From Coprothermobacter platensis DSM 11748 (GTDB taxonomy: Bacteria > Coprothermobacterota > Coprothermobacteria > Coprothermobacterales > Coprothermobacteraceae): a DNA stretch of 64,000 nt. The translations under genes and the position numbers were made by a program. This document shows positions 1-7,597 of this stretch, piece after piece; the first letter of the stretch is position 1, and every line of letters starts with the position of its first letter. The notes under the pieces were generated by a model. That model was not told where the DNA came from and ran no database searches. It worked only from the letters and a program-made list of their open reading frames with translations. The stretch covers positions 919,645-983,644 of the forward strand of contig NZ_KB899040.1 of NCBI RefSeq assembly GCF_000378005.1, written 5' to 3'.

Positions 1-748
1 TCGCAGCTCCTACAATAGAAGGAACATCCGGAGTTCCAGGGACAATCCTCGAGTAGGCTTGGCTACCGTAAATCGGTCCTTTTATAGGAACACCCTTCTT
101 CACCCACAATGCTGTTATGCCCTTGGGACCGTGTATCCTTTCAATGCTGGCTGTTAGTAAATCAGCCAATGGTGCAAAAGACAAGTTTGGCAAACGGCCC
201 AAACCCCACGTTACATCGTAATGTATTAGTGTATCTGGATTAGCCTCTTTAATAATTTTCGATATCTGTTCTACTGGCTGGATTGTTCCCACCATGTAGT
301 TAACGGCACCCATGGTGACTAAAACCGTATCGTTAGTCACACTCTTTCTGAGCACATCTAAGTCTACAAACCCATTCTTATCTACTGGAATATAAGTAAC
401 CTTTACCTTACCACTTTTCTCCAACTGCTTTACCATGTCCATAGTACTACCATGCTCGATTGCGCTTGTAATTATGTGAGGTGTTTCCAAACTTTTACCG
501 TTTATTGCACCCTGAACGGCTATGTTATTCGCCAAACTATGGCTTTGAGCAAAATGTACTTCGTCAGGTTTCCCTCCAAACAATTTTGCATAAGCCATTT
601 GGCTCTTCTCTATGGCTTCCGCAGCCGTGGTACCTGTGTAGGTAAACGAAGCAGGTGCCCAGTATTTTTCCGTCCACCAAGGAGTCATGGCATCTAAAAC
701 ATCTTTGTCTACATAAGTTGATCTGCAATGGTCAAAATATGCTCTCAC
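1..748 (-). CDS. NifS/IscS-like class V aminotransferase-fold protein, partial, PLP lysine replaced
   Basis: The reverse strand reads open from a GTG at 748 to the window edge (249 residues; the C-terminus is missing). The GTG follows directly on an in-frame TGA and has AAAGGAG upstream, so the start is well fixed. The fold is that of cysteine desulfurases: the SAIEH histidine that stacks on PLP and the aspartate of the HYD segment are present, followed by the GPKG segment. However, the usual SxHK signature before GPKG reads SIER, so the PLP lysine is Arg204 (codon at 137-139), the GATE phosphate-binding motif is SHSL, and the DAxQ glutamine is Trp. A normal desulfurase reaction is therefore doubtful. 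It lies 15 bases after a CstR-like repressor gene, so a sulfur-related role is plausible but inferred. The active-site cysteine region lies outside the window. Confidence 0.85.
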   Translation of the reverse strand, partial: MRAYFDHCRSTYVDKDVLDAMTPWWTEKYWAPASFTYTGTTAAEAIEKSQMAYAKLFGGKPDEVHFAQSHSLANNIAVQGAINGKSLETPHIITSAIEHGSTMDMVKQLEKSGKVKVTYIPVDKNGFVDLDVLRKSVTNDTVLVTMGAVNYMVGTIQPVEQISKIIKEANPDTLIHYDVTWGLGRLPNLSFAPLADLLTASIERIHGPKGITALWVKKGVPIKGPIYGSQAYSRIVPGTPDVPSIVGAA

Positions 749-763
749 TCATCAACACTCCTT

Positions 764-1027
764 TCACTTATTGGTTTTTTCTATCAAAACTTGCAATGCT
801 TGGCTCAGTTCTTCTTCACCCTTAGAAGGAAGGCACTTATCCATGCGGTCTTTTGCGATTAACGATACAGCTTTTTTCATCAACCCCTGAGCAGCAGCAA
901 TTTGCGTTGCTACCTGAGTACAACAAACGCCTTCATTTAACATGCGCTCCACGGCGTTAAGCTGTCCAATGGCCGTTTTCACCATCTGTAAGACATCTTG
1001 ACTGTATGGAGGATTCATATTATCCAT
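764..1027 (-). CDS. CsoR/CstR-family (DUF156) transcriptional repressor
   Basis: A small all-helical DUF156 repressor. Family members bind DNA as tetramers and release it on Cu(I), Ni(II), formaldehyde or persulfide. In copper-sensing CsoR the ligands are Cys36-His61-Cys65; here Cys35/Cys36 and Cys65 are kept but position 61 is Arg. Loss of the histidine with retention of both cysteines is the pattern of CstR persulfide sensors, and the downstream neighbour is NifS-like. An adjacent second cysteine (CC at 35-36) is unusual. The start was set at ATG 1027, with a weak GGTGAT ribosome site; GTG at 1033 and ATG at 1018 are alternatives. It probably autoregulates through the operator at 1048-1072. 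Copper or another metal remains possible. Confidence 0.9.
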   Translation of the reverse strand: MDNMNPPYSQDVLQMVKTAIGQLNAVERMLNEGVCCTQVATQIAAAQGLMKKAVSLIAKDRMDKCLPSKGEEELSQALQVLIEKTNK

Positions 1028-1045
1028 ATTCACATCACCAAGAAT

Positions 1046-1074
1046 ATTATACCCCCCTATGAGGGGGGTATAAA
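1046..1074 (-). promoter_or_regulatory. CsoR/CstR-type operator embedded in the promoter of the repressor operon
   Basis: A perfect inverted repeat, TATACCCCCC-N5-GGGGGGTATA, occupies 1048-1072. Read on the minus strand, a consensus TATAAT -10 box lies at 1046-1051 and a TTTATA -35-like box at 1069-1074, with exactly 17 bases between them, so the repeat fills the spacer. The A/T-flanked C-run/G-run design is typical of CsoR-family operators. Bound repressor would block RNA polymerase; the predicted transcript starts near 1039, giving a leader of about 12 bases. Confidence 0.88.
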
Positions 1075-1102
1075 CATTAGAAGTTCTTTGTTCCGAGGAT
1101 GA

Positions 1103-1678
1103 TTAAGCGTTGAAACCTATTTCAAATGCCTTTATATTTCTTTCTTTATCTCTTGGAAGACTCTGTAACAAGGCATCCTTTATGCAATCTACAGGAAGTA
1201 TCGATTTAAGTACGCTGGCTGACTTACCTAACATAACACTATTAACAAAAATAGTGCTTCCAAGTTCCTTTGAAATGCTCGTAGCGTCAAACATGTAGCA
1301 CGGACCAAAAGATGACAGTGTTTTATGGATGTCCTCAATGGGTGGGTAAGTGGTTGAGCCCAAATTTGCCGACACAGGTACAATCTTGCCCTCATTTACT
1401 ACAAAAGTGGTACCTTTTCTTGCGTAGTTTATATACCTCAAAGACTCCAATGGTTCAAAAGCGATCAACAGATCAGCAGTTCCTTCAGGTACCGTAGACG
1501 CTATCCGGTTTTCAGATATTCTGACAAAACCTATAACAGATCCACCACGCTGCGCTAAGCCATGGATTTCTCCTACTGCTCCATAAAGTCCGTTAAGCAT
1601 GGCAGCTTTACCAAGCACTTTTGCTGCTGTGAGTATGCCTTGGCCCCCTACTCCGCTTAAAACAATGTTGTATACCAT
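1103..1678 (-). CDS. iorB: Indolepyruvate:ferredoxin oxidoreductase, beta subunit
   Basis: This is the small subunit (191 residues) of the enzyme that oxidatively decarboxylates aryl-pyruvates, from transaminated Trp, Phe and Tyr, to aryl-acyl-CoA with reduction of ferredoxin. It has the gamma-type POR domain with the N-terminal GVGGQGILTAAK motif and the GLAQRGGSV segment. The start is ATG 1678, eight bases after GAGG; an upstream GTG at 1687 overlaps that ribosome site. The gene overlaps the end of iorA by 22 bases, so translation is probably coupled. A cytosolic heterotetramer with IorA is expected. Its stop lies 30 bases before the -35 box of the next operon, and no strong terminator is visible between them. 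Confidence 0.95.
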   Translation of the reverse strand: MVYNIVLSGVGGQGILTAAKVLGKAAMLNGLYGAVGEIHGLAQRGGSVIGFVRISENRIASTVPEGTADLLIAFEPLESLRYINYARKGTTFVVNEGKIVPVSANLGSTTYPPIEDIHKTLSSFGPCYMFDATSISKELGSTIFVNSVMLGKSASVLKSILPVDCIKDALLQSLPRDKERNIKAFEIGFNA

Positions 1679-3582
1679 CGCTGCCACCTCTCTTTCACAT
1701 CATCTCTCATCACATTGAAATTCTTTGAGCCTTTTTCATCCATTTCGTAAATGGCGTTGTATGGACAAACTTGGGCACATGCACTACAACCAGCGCAAAG
1801 GTCTTCATCTATGTGTACTTTTTTCATTTCCCTATCGAAGACCAATGCTGGACAACCCAACATGTTGACGCAAATACGGCAACCAGTGCATCGTTCTTCA
1901 TCCACGGCATAAAGAGGAGCATGTTCTCCCCTTCTTGACAATTCTCTTTGTCTGATGAGTGCGCAAGGCTGTTTGGCAACGATAACTGCTACCGTTGCTT
2001 GATTTGCCTCTTTTATAGCTTCCTCTAAGGCACTTAAGTCATAAGGGTCTACTGACTTTACATAGTCTGCACCTAAACCTCTTGCAACGGTTTCGATATC
2101 CAGATGCGTTCCTTTATCACCATCCGCAACAATGCCCGTGGATGGATTTGGTTGATGACCTGTCATAGCAGTTATCCGATTATCCAAGACAATTAAGGTC
2201 ATTTTACTTTTGTTGTAAACAGCATTGACTAATGCAGGAAGCCCCGTATGGAAAAATGTGCTGTCACCTATGGTTGAAATGACACGCTGGTCTTGAGCTT
2301 TTGCCATACCACTCCCTAATCCAACGGAAGCACCCATGGCTATGCATGTATCTATTGCCTTAAGCGGATCCATAGCCCCCAATGTGTAGCAACCGATATC
2401 TGATGGTTTCACCGCTTTTCGCTCCAATTTTTTTATTGCATAGAAAACATTTCTATGAGAACAGCCTGGGCACAATACCGGCGGTCTCGGTGGCAGCTGA
2501 GGAACTTGACTTATGTCAGCATAAGTAATCTGCATCCCAGCCACACGTTCTAAGGCATTCCTCACTTTCCAATAACCAAGCTCATCTACACGAGGCAGAA
2601 CATCCTTACCATGAACAGGTATAGAAACACTTGCGTCAAAGAGTATAGCCTTAATCATTTCTTCAAGGAAAGGTTCCAACTCTTCCACGACCAAAATAAC
2701 ATCCACCGTTTTGGCAAACGCCAAAATCACCTCTTTATCCAAGGGGTAAACCATGTCTAATTTGAGTATGCTCAAGTCTAACCCAAGATCTTTTTGCGCT
2801 TCTTTTACGTACAAATACTCCACGCCTTGGGTAATTACACCAACTTTGCCAAAACCTTCGCGCTTGTTCAATTCATGAACACGGGCGAACTCCAGTGCTT
2901 TTTCTAATCGTTGTAATACAAGTGGGTGGTTCTTCTTCGCATTGGCAGGCAAACTAACAAACTTCGGTATGTCAGGCTTAAAAACTCCCTTCCGCACGTT
3001 TGGTAGTTTTACGTCATCACCAAGCGGACCAAGTGTAACAGGAGCACGTGTGTGGCTCACTCTCGTCGTCGTCCGCATTAAAACGGGAGTTCCAACGAAT
3101 TCACTTAGTTCGAATGAGATCCTTGTTAAATCTTTTGCTTCCTGAGGATCAGAAGGGACAATGACGGGAACTCCAGCAAATTTACCGTATATGCGGTTAT
3201 CCTGTTCATTCTGAGAACTCCACATTCCTGGATCATCAGCTGTTAATATTACTAAACCACCCAATACACCTTGGTATGCTATGGACATAAATGTATCCGA
3301 TGCAACATTTAAACCCACATGCTTCATGGTAGCCATGGCACGCAGATTGGACCATGAAAACGCAGTGGCCACTTCCAACGCAACTTTTTCATTAGTAGAA
3401 TATTCCACATAAACGCCCAGTTTCTTGGCGTATTTGCTCAGCGTTTCTGGAACTTCTGTGGAAGGTGTACCTGGATATGCACTAACGCAAGCAACGTTAG
3501 ACTCTAAAGCCCCCCGAGCAATAGCTTCATTGCCCAGGAGTAGTTCCGAGCCTGTTTCATCCAAAAATGGCATTAATTTCAC
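1657..3582 (-). CDS. iorA: Indolepyruvate:ferredoxin oxidoreductase, alpha subunit
   Basis: At 641 residues this is a full-length IorA. The N-terminal half carries the pyrimidine-binding POR domain (SAYPGTPSTEV near residue 35). The C-terminal half carries the TPP domain with PGCSHRNV, GCYTLGAMDPL and the metal-binding GDSTFFHTG. Two iron-sulfur motifs close the protein: CTGCRICVNMLGCP (565-578) and CAGCSACAQVCP (596-607). The first has the shortened spacing usual for IorA clusters. It starts at ATG 3582 behind GGAGGTGA and is followed by iorB with a 22-base overlap. Together they let the cell gain ATP and reduced ferredoxin from aromatic amino acids, in keeping with peptide fermentation. Confidence 0.97.
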   Translation of the reverse strand: MKLMPFLDETGSELLLGNEAIARGALESNVACVSAYPGTPSTEVPETLSKYAKKLGVYVEYSTNEKVALEVATAFSWSNLRAMATMKHVGLNVASDTFMSIAYQGVLGGLVILTADDPGMWSSQNEQDNRIYGKFAGVPVIVPSDPQEAKDLTRISFELSEFVGTPVLMRTTTRVSHTRAPVTLGPLGDDVKLPNVRKGVFKPDIPKFVSLPANAKKNHPLVLQRLEKALEFARVHELNKREGFGKVGVITQGVEYLYVKEAQKDLGLDLSILKLDMVYPLDKEVILAFAKTVDVILVVEELEPFLEEMIKAILFDASVSIPVHGKDVLPRVDELGYWKVRNALERVAGMQITYADISQVPQLPPRPPVLCPGCSHRNVFYAIKKLERKAVKPSDIGCYTLGAMDPLKAIDTCIAMGASVGLGSGMAKAQDQRVISTIGDSTFFHTGLPALVNAVYNKSKMTLIVLDNRITAMTGHQPNPSTGIVADGDKGTHLDIETVARGLGADYVKSVDPYDLSALEEAIKEANQATVAVIVAKQPCALIRQRELSRRGEHAPLYAVDEERCTGCRICVNMLGCPALVFDREMKKVHIDEDLCAGCSACAQVCPYNAIYEMDEKGSKNFNVMRDDVKERWQRWYTTLF

Positions 3583-3667
3583 CTCCGCTTAACATTGTAC
3601 TACTTTTTGTCATGCATGTTAGAATTTATGATGGTTTAGATAATCCTAACTCACGAGGAGGTACCCG

Positions 3668-5317
3668 ATGGAGCCTTTGCAATCGGTCGGTTTTACCATA
3701 GGGGGCTTAGGTATTTTCCTATATGGTCTACTCATTTTTAGTGATTACCTCAAAGAACTTGCTGGTGTAAGATTACGTACGATCATCACACGTATTGGAA
3801 GTAACGTATGGAGTGCCTTGTTCACAGGCCTGGTTATTACCGCAATATGGCAGGCATCGTCTATAACTACTGTTGTTGCTGTTGCTCTTGTAAACGCAGG
3901 AATGCTTTCCTTCGAGGGGGCATTGGGTTTGATCTTCGGAGCGAACATAGGCACAACAGTAACTGCTCAAATTGTCGCATTTAATATCACGCAGTGGGGT
4001 CTTTTCATTATTCCTGTAGGCTTGCTCATATACATCGCTGGCCGTAAAAAAAGAATCAAGAGCATGGGAATGGCCATTTTTTCATTCGGTCTTATTTTAG
4101 GAGGTTTGTGGCTCATACAAATAGGCTTGGAACCGTTGAAAGATTCGGTATATTTACAAAACCTATTGGTTACATTTAGTGACAAACCGTGGCTGGGTAT
4201 AATTGCAGGAACCATTTTTACAGCTCTTGTGCAATCTTCTTCAGCCACAACGTCTATAGTTGTAGCCCTGGGTAGCCAAGGTCTCATGACGTTTTCAGCG
4301 GCAATTCCCCTTGTTTTAGGAGCTAACATCGGAACGACAATAACGACTCTTATCGCATCCGTTGGAACAAGGTTAAGCGCGCGCAGAACAGCCATGGCAC
4401 ACTTGTTGTTCAACATCATTGGCGTGTTACTCATTTATCCGTTTGTAGTATCAGGCTGGTTCCAGTCTTTAGTCGTCTATGTTTCACGGTTATTAGGTGA
4501 TGCATCCTTGCCCAGACTAATTGCTAACTCACACACTATTTTCAATATTATTTGGTCTGTCTTCTGGGCTTTTCAAGTAAACAATTTCGCAGCTATCGTA
4601 AAATGGCTCGTGCGAGGAGAAGAAAAAGTTTATTCTAAACCAAATTATCTTAGTGAAAAACTACTCTCTGCTCCCTCGCTAGCTTTGGATGCATTGAGAA
4701 GCACACTAAAATACATGGCAGAAGTTAGCTCAAGCATGCTTACTTCTGTGTTTGAAATGATCATGGGTGAAGAGAAATACAACAGCGAAGACATTTGGAA
4801 TATGGAGAATCTGGTGGACGACATGCAGCGAGAATGTCTTGAATATTCTAACAAGCTTTCTCAAAGCCCCTTATCAGAAGATGACGTAGCATATCTTTCA
4901 GCAATAGTACATAGCGTGGATGATGTGGAACGCTGGGGTGACCATGCTACGAACTTGCTGGAGTTTGCTGAGTTTGTACATGAGAACAATGTCAAGTTCA
5001 GCCCCAAAGGGCAGGAGTCATTGAAAGAGCTTTTTGGCTTGGTAAAGGCAAACTTAGATAGAGCTTTACAAGTTATCGATGATGGCTTCTCAGAGAACCT
5101 ATTAGAGATGACTACACTCACCGAAGAACAAATTGATCAGTTGGTAAAAGAGCTAAGAAATGAGAGGACAGAACGGCTCATACAGGGAGAACTTTCTGTA
5201 CAGGCAGCCATCATCTATGTGGATATCCTCACTAACTTGGAACGTGTGGCTGACCACACCCTTAATGTGGTGCAGAATTTTTCACGGACAGAAGGTGAAA
5301 CAATAGCACATGAATGA
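3668..5317 (+). CDS. Na+/Pi cotransporter (NptA/PNaS) family protein with PhoU-like tail
   Basis: This is a 549-residue membrane protein. Two inverted PNaS repeats are visible: GLIFGANIGTT paired with WQASSITT in the first, and LVLGANIGTT paired with ALVQSSSATT in the second. These GANIGTT and QSSSATT motifs form the sodium/phosphate site in the family. About eight hydrophobic segments precede residue 310. The C-terminal 200 residues are helical and acidic like PhoU, with a VERVADH-type motif (LERVADH). It starts at ATG 3668 after GAGGAGGT. Phosphate uptake is the family expectation, but some bacterial members have other or unknown substrates. It overlaps the next small gene by eight bases. 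Confidence 0.93.
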   Translation: MEPLQSVGFTIGGLGIFLYGLLIFSDYLKELAGVRLRTIITRIGSNVWSALFTGLVITAIWQASSITTVVAVALVNAGMLSFEGALGLIFGANIGTTVTAQIVAFNITQWGLFIIPVGLLIYIAGRKKRIKSMGMAIFSFGLILGGLWLIQIGLEPLKDSVYLQNLLVTFSDKPWLGIIAGTIFTALVQSSSATTSIVVALGSQGLMTFSAAIPLVLGANIGTTITTLIASVGTRLSARRTAMAHLLFNIIGVLLIYPFVVSGWFQSLVVYVSRLLGDASLPRLIANSHTIFNIIWSVFWAFQVNNFAAIVKWLVRGEEKVYSKPNYLSEKLLSAPSLALDALRSTLKYMAEVSSSMLTSVFEMIMGEEKYNSEDIWNMENLVDDMQRECLEYSNKLSQSPLSEDDVAYLSAIVHSVDDVERWGDHATNLLEFAEFVHENNVKFSPKGQESLKELFGLVKANLDRALQVIDDGFSENLLEMTTLTEEQIDQLVKELRNERTERLIQGELSVQAAIIYVDILTNLERVADHTLNVVQNFSRTEGETIAHE

Positions 5318-5552
5318 TGAGGAAAACAAAGAAATACGCAAACAGGCTGCACTGCTATTAAAAATCATTGGCGTGATGCTCGTGCTACCAGCTTTCTTGC
5401 TCACAGCGGCATTGGCAATATTTGTTCCAGCGCCCAACGATGGCAAATATGCCAATGCCTTTGTAAGTTTGATAATGCTGGTTATTTTAGTAGCATTCTT
5501 TCAACAAGACATCGTTTCTTTCATAATTAACCTATTTAGAAAGCAACGATAA
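5310..5552 (+). CDS. Small two-helix membrane protein
   Basis: This 80-residue protein has a charged N-terminus (about 14 residues), a first hydrophobic helix (residues 15-37), a short polar loop with PAPNDGKY, a second helix (48-72) and a basic end. I do not recognise a family. Its start codon lies inside the end of the PNaS transporter gene, so it is translationally coupled and may be an accessory subunit; that is inference. Its 3' end overlaps the end of the convergent DJ-1/PfpI gene by 21 bases, and no terminator is visible there. Confidence 0.75.
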   Translation: MNDEENKEIRKQAALLLKIIGVMLVLPAFLLTAALAIFVPAPNDGKYANAFVSLIMLVILVAFFQQDIVSFIINLFRKQR

Positions 5553-6041
5553 AAAAGCCGGTACATTGTAAGGTAGATCATCAGGGATTCTGCTACTAAC
5601 AATGTTCTTATCAACAACTACTGGTTTATCTACCCACTTAGCCCCTGCATTTTCCAAGTCATCTTTTATGGCTGACACCGATGTAATTAGCAACCCGTTG
5701 ACTACTTTTGCTGAAATAAGAACTTGCGGACCATGGCATATAGTCCCAATGGGCTTGTTTTGTTTGAAAAATGCTGCTACAAATTCTTTCACCACATCAT
5801 ACCTGCGCAGTTTATCAGGTGCATGACCACCCGGAATGTAAAGACCAGCGAATTCATCAGATACGTGATTTTTTAATGACTCCTCAATCTGAAAAGAGAG
5901 TCCATTCTTCCCTTTTACCAAGGCAGGTTCAATTCCTAAAACCACAGGCTGAAAGTTTTCCTCTTGCATCCTCAAATAGGGATAAAAGAACTCCAAATCT
6001 TCAAAACCTTCATCAAGTAATATAGCTACTTTTCCCGCCAT
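5532..6041 (-). CDS. DJ-1/PfpI family protein
   Basis: A single-domain (169 residue) DJ-1/PfpI protein. The nucleophile elbow TICHGPQVLIS contains the conserved cysteine and histidine, and GLYIPGGHAPD supplies the oxyanion and glutamate-side loop typical of PfpI-like proteins. The family includes proteases, glyoxalases/deglycases and chaperones; sequence alone does not separate these. It starts at ATG 6041 behind GAGGAGGT and is the last gene of the run descending from the molybdopterin oxidoreductase at 11220. RidA, a detoxifier of reactive metabolites, lies immediately upstream, so a repair or detoxification role fits. Confidence 0.92.
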   Translation of the reverse strand: MAGKVAILLDEGFEDLEFFYPYLRMQEENFQPVVLGIEPALVKGKNGLSFQIEESLKNHVSDEFAGLYIPGGHAPDKLRRYDVVKEFVAAFFKQNKPIGTICHGPQVLISAKVVNGLLITSVSAIKDDLENAGAKWVDKPVVVDKNIVSSRIPDDLPYNVPAFLSLLSK

Positions 6042-6074
6042 TTTCGGACCTCCTCAAAAAAAGAACAGCTCACA

Positions 6075-6446
6075 CTATTCTCTTACGGCTACAAACTCCA
6101 TCTCAAAAAAAGCATTCATCGGAAGCGCAACTACCTGTACCATACTACGAGCTGGACGCTCTTCTCCGAAAAATGCCGCGTATACTTCGTTGAATTTTGC
6201 TGAGTAGGCCATGTCTTTCAAAAACACAGTGGCTTTCATTACAGCACTTTTTTGCAAACCAAGCTCATCAAGTATGGCAGAGATATTATTAAAAAGTTGT
6301 TCCAGTTGAACATCTACGTCATCAGGCAATGTTTCATCTTGTTTGGCACCTAATATACCACTTACAAATATGAGATCATGGCTTTCCGTAGCGTGAACAT
6401 AAGGACCTGTGGGTTTGAATATTCTCTCTACAATGTATCTTTTCAT
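6075..6446 (-). CDS. RidA family enamine/imine deaminase
   Basis: This 123-residue protein has the YjgF/RidA fold. The signature arginine that binds the substrate carboxylate is in PARSMVQVVALP, and the C-terminal FEMEFVAV strand is characteristic. RidA trimers hydrolyse reactive enamine/imine intermediates released by PLP enzymes, protecting other PLP proteins. A GGAGGTGA ribosome site precedes ATG 6446. It lies between an MFS transporter and DJ-1/PfpI in one transcription unit. The usual N-terminal SPAIGPYS-like motif reads KPTGPYVHA here, so its substrate preference may differ. Confidence 0.93.
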   Translation of the reverse strand: MKRYIVERIFKPTGPYVHATESHDLIFVSGILGAKQDETLPDDVDVQLEQLFNNISAILDELGLQKSAVMKATVFLKDMAYSAKFNEVYAAFFGEERPARSMVQVVALPMNAFFEMEFVAVRE

Positions 6447-6487
6447 AAATGTTCACCTCCATGTAACAATATAAACCAAAAACCATT

Positions 6488-7597
6488 TCAATTGCTTCGC
6501 GTTAGTTTGTTATAAAACTGTAAGCCCAACCATATCATCATTGCTGACAATACAAAGAGTACAATCTTATTGCTGCTGTAAATGTAACCACCAACAGCGG
6601 AAGCCAAGCTGTTAAAGGCAGCTATCACTGCCGTTAACAGTGCAAAACTTATATACGAATAATCTGGTGGAATGTTATGGGAAACGCCACTGGTTATGAG
6701 TGAATATGCATTCATGAAAGCGCCCCTAAAAAAGAAAGCCAACCAAAGAAACCATTCATTACCTAAAAGGAGCGCTGTGCCGAGAATTGCACACCAAACT
6801 GAAATGGTGATGACTCGCCTGCGATTAGAAACACTTATTCCCAGATATGTAAGCAAAACAGCTCCTATGGCAGACACACTACCAAGAACACCGAGTAATG
6901 TTCCAGAAAGGTTGTATGTCTCCTTGGCGTACAGAGGAGCATAGGGAACTGTTATCATTAGAGCAAAGCTCATAAAAGCAGCCCACATGAGGCTTCTATA
7001 ATACTTTGGTGTGCCCCTGGGCAGGGCAAGACTTTTCTTAGTAGGCTTGTCTTTTTTAAGAAAGAGCAGAGGTATGGCAGAAAATGCGAAACAAATGGCT
7101 GTAGCATGCATAAGGAGCGTATAACCTCCCACATCCTTTAGAACACCACCGATAAACGGACCAACCATCATACCAACACTGTATGTACTTGCTGTATACA
7201 TACTACCTTTCATAAACTCATCTCCTAATTCTTCAAGAAAGTATGAGTTTATAAGAGGGCTGGCGAAGCTGCTGATAAAACCAAACAATATGCATCCTAC
7301 GTAGACGGTCAAATTACTGCGCCCTAAGACCCACAATATAGGAGCTATGGCACTTCCACCCCAGCTAATGATAAAAAGTGGCTTCTTGGAAAAATGGTTA
7401 CCAAGCCAAGCGCCGACAAAGTAACTTATCACTGCAGCCGCATTTATAAGTGCATTAGCTAATCCAACTTTATCGGGACCACCCAAACGGTATTGTAGAA
7501 ATATCGGCCATTGGGTCGTGTAAAGACCGATAGAGAAACCCCACATAAGATAGCCTATGCCAAGCGCTTTTAACTCTTTACTCATGCTCCAAAACAA
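6488..7597 (-). CDS. Major facilitator superfamily transporter
   Basis: A 369-residue, strongly hydrophobic protein with about eleven or twelve membrane segments, typical of MFS. Charged loops after segments 2 (GNHFSKKP) and 8 (VSNRRRV) are in the positions of the MFS loop motifs. It has an unusually short N-terminus. The best start is TTG 7597 (GGAAG five bases upstream), 20 bases inside the end of the GH13 gene; ATG 7585 is the alternative. Overlap with a glycosidase-like gene suggests a sugar or sugar-derived substrate, but nothing in the sequence fixes it. Confidence 0.9.
   Translation of the reverse strand: MFWSMSKELKALGIGYLMWGFSIGLYTTQWPIFLQYRLGGPDKVGLANALINAAAVISYFVGAWLGNHFSKKPLFIISWGGSAIAPILWVLGRSNLTVYVGCILFGFISSFASPLINSYFLEELGDEFMKGSMYTASTYSVGMMVGPFIGGVLKDVGGYTLLMHATAICFAFSAIPLLFLKKDKPTKKSLALPRGTPKYYRSLMWAAFMSFALMITVPYAPLYAKETYNLSGTLLGVLGSVSAIGAVLLTYLGISVSNRRRVITISVWCAILGTALLLGNEWFLWLAFFFRGAFMNAYSLITSGVSHNIPPDYSYISFALLTAVIAAFNSLASAVGGYIYSSNKIVLFVLSAMMIWLGLQFYNKLTRSN

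Noticed and set aside
452-697. An 81-codon plus-strand frame in the first kilobase
   Set aside because: It is antisense to the NifS-like gene, which has family motifs and a good start.
3967-4434. A 155-codon open frame on the minus strand inside the Na/Pi transporter gene
   Set aside because: It lies fully antisense to a gene with clear PNaS motifs, has no ribosome site and no recognisable domain.
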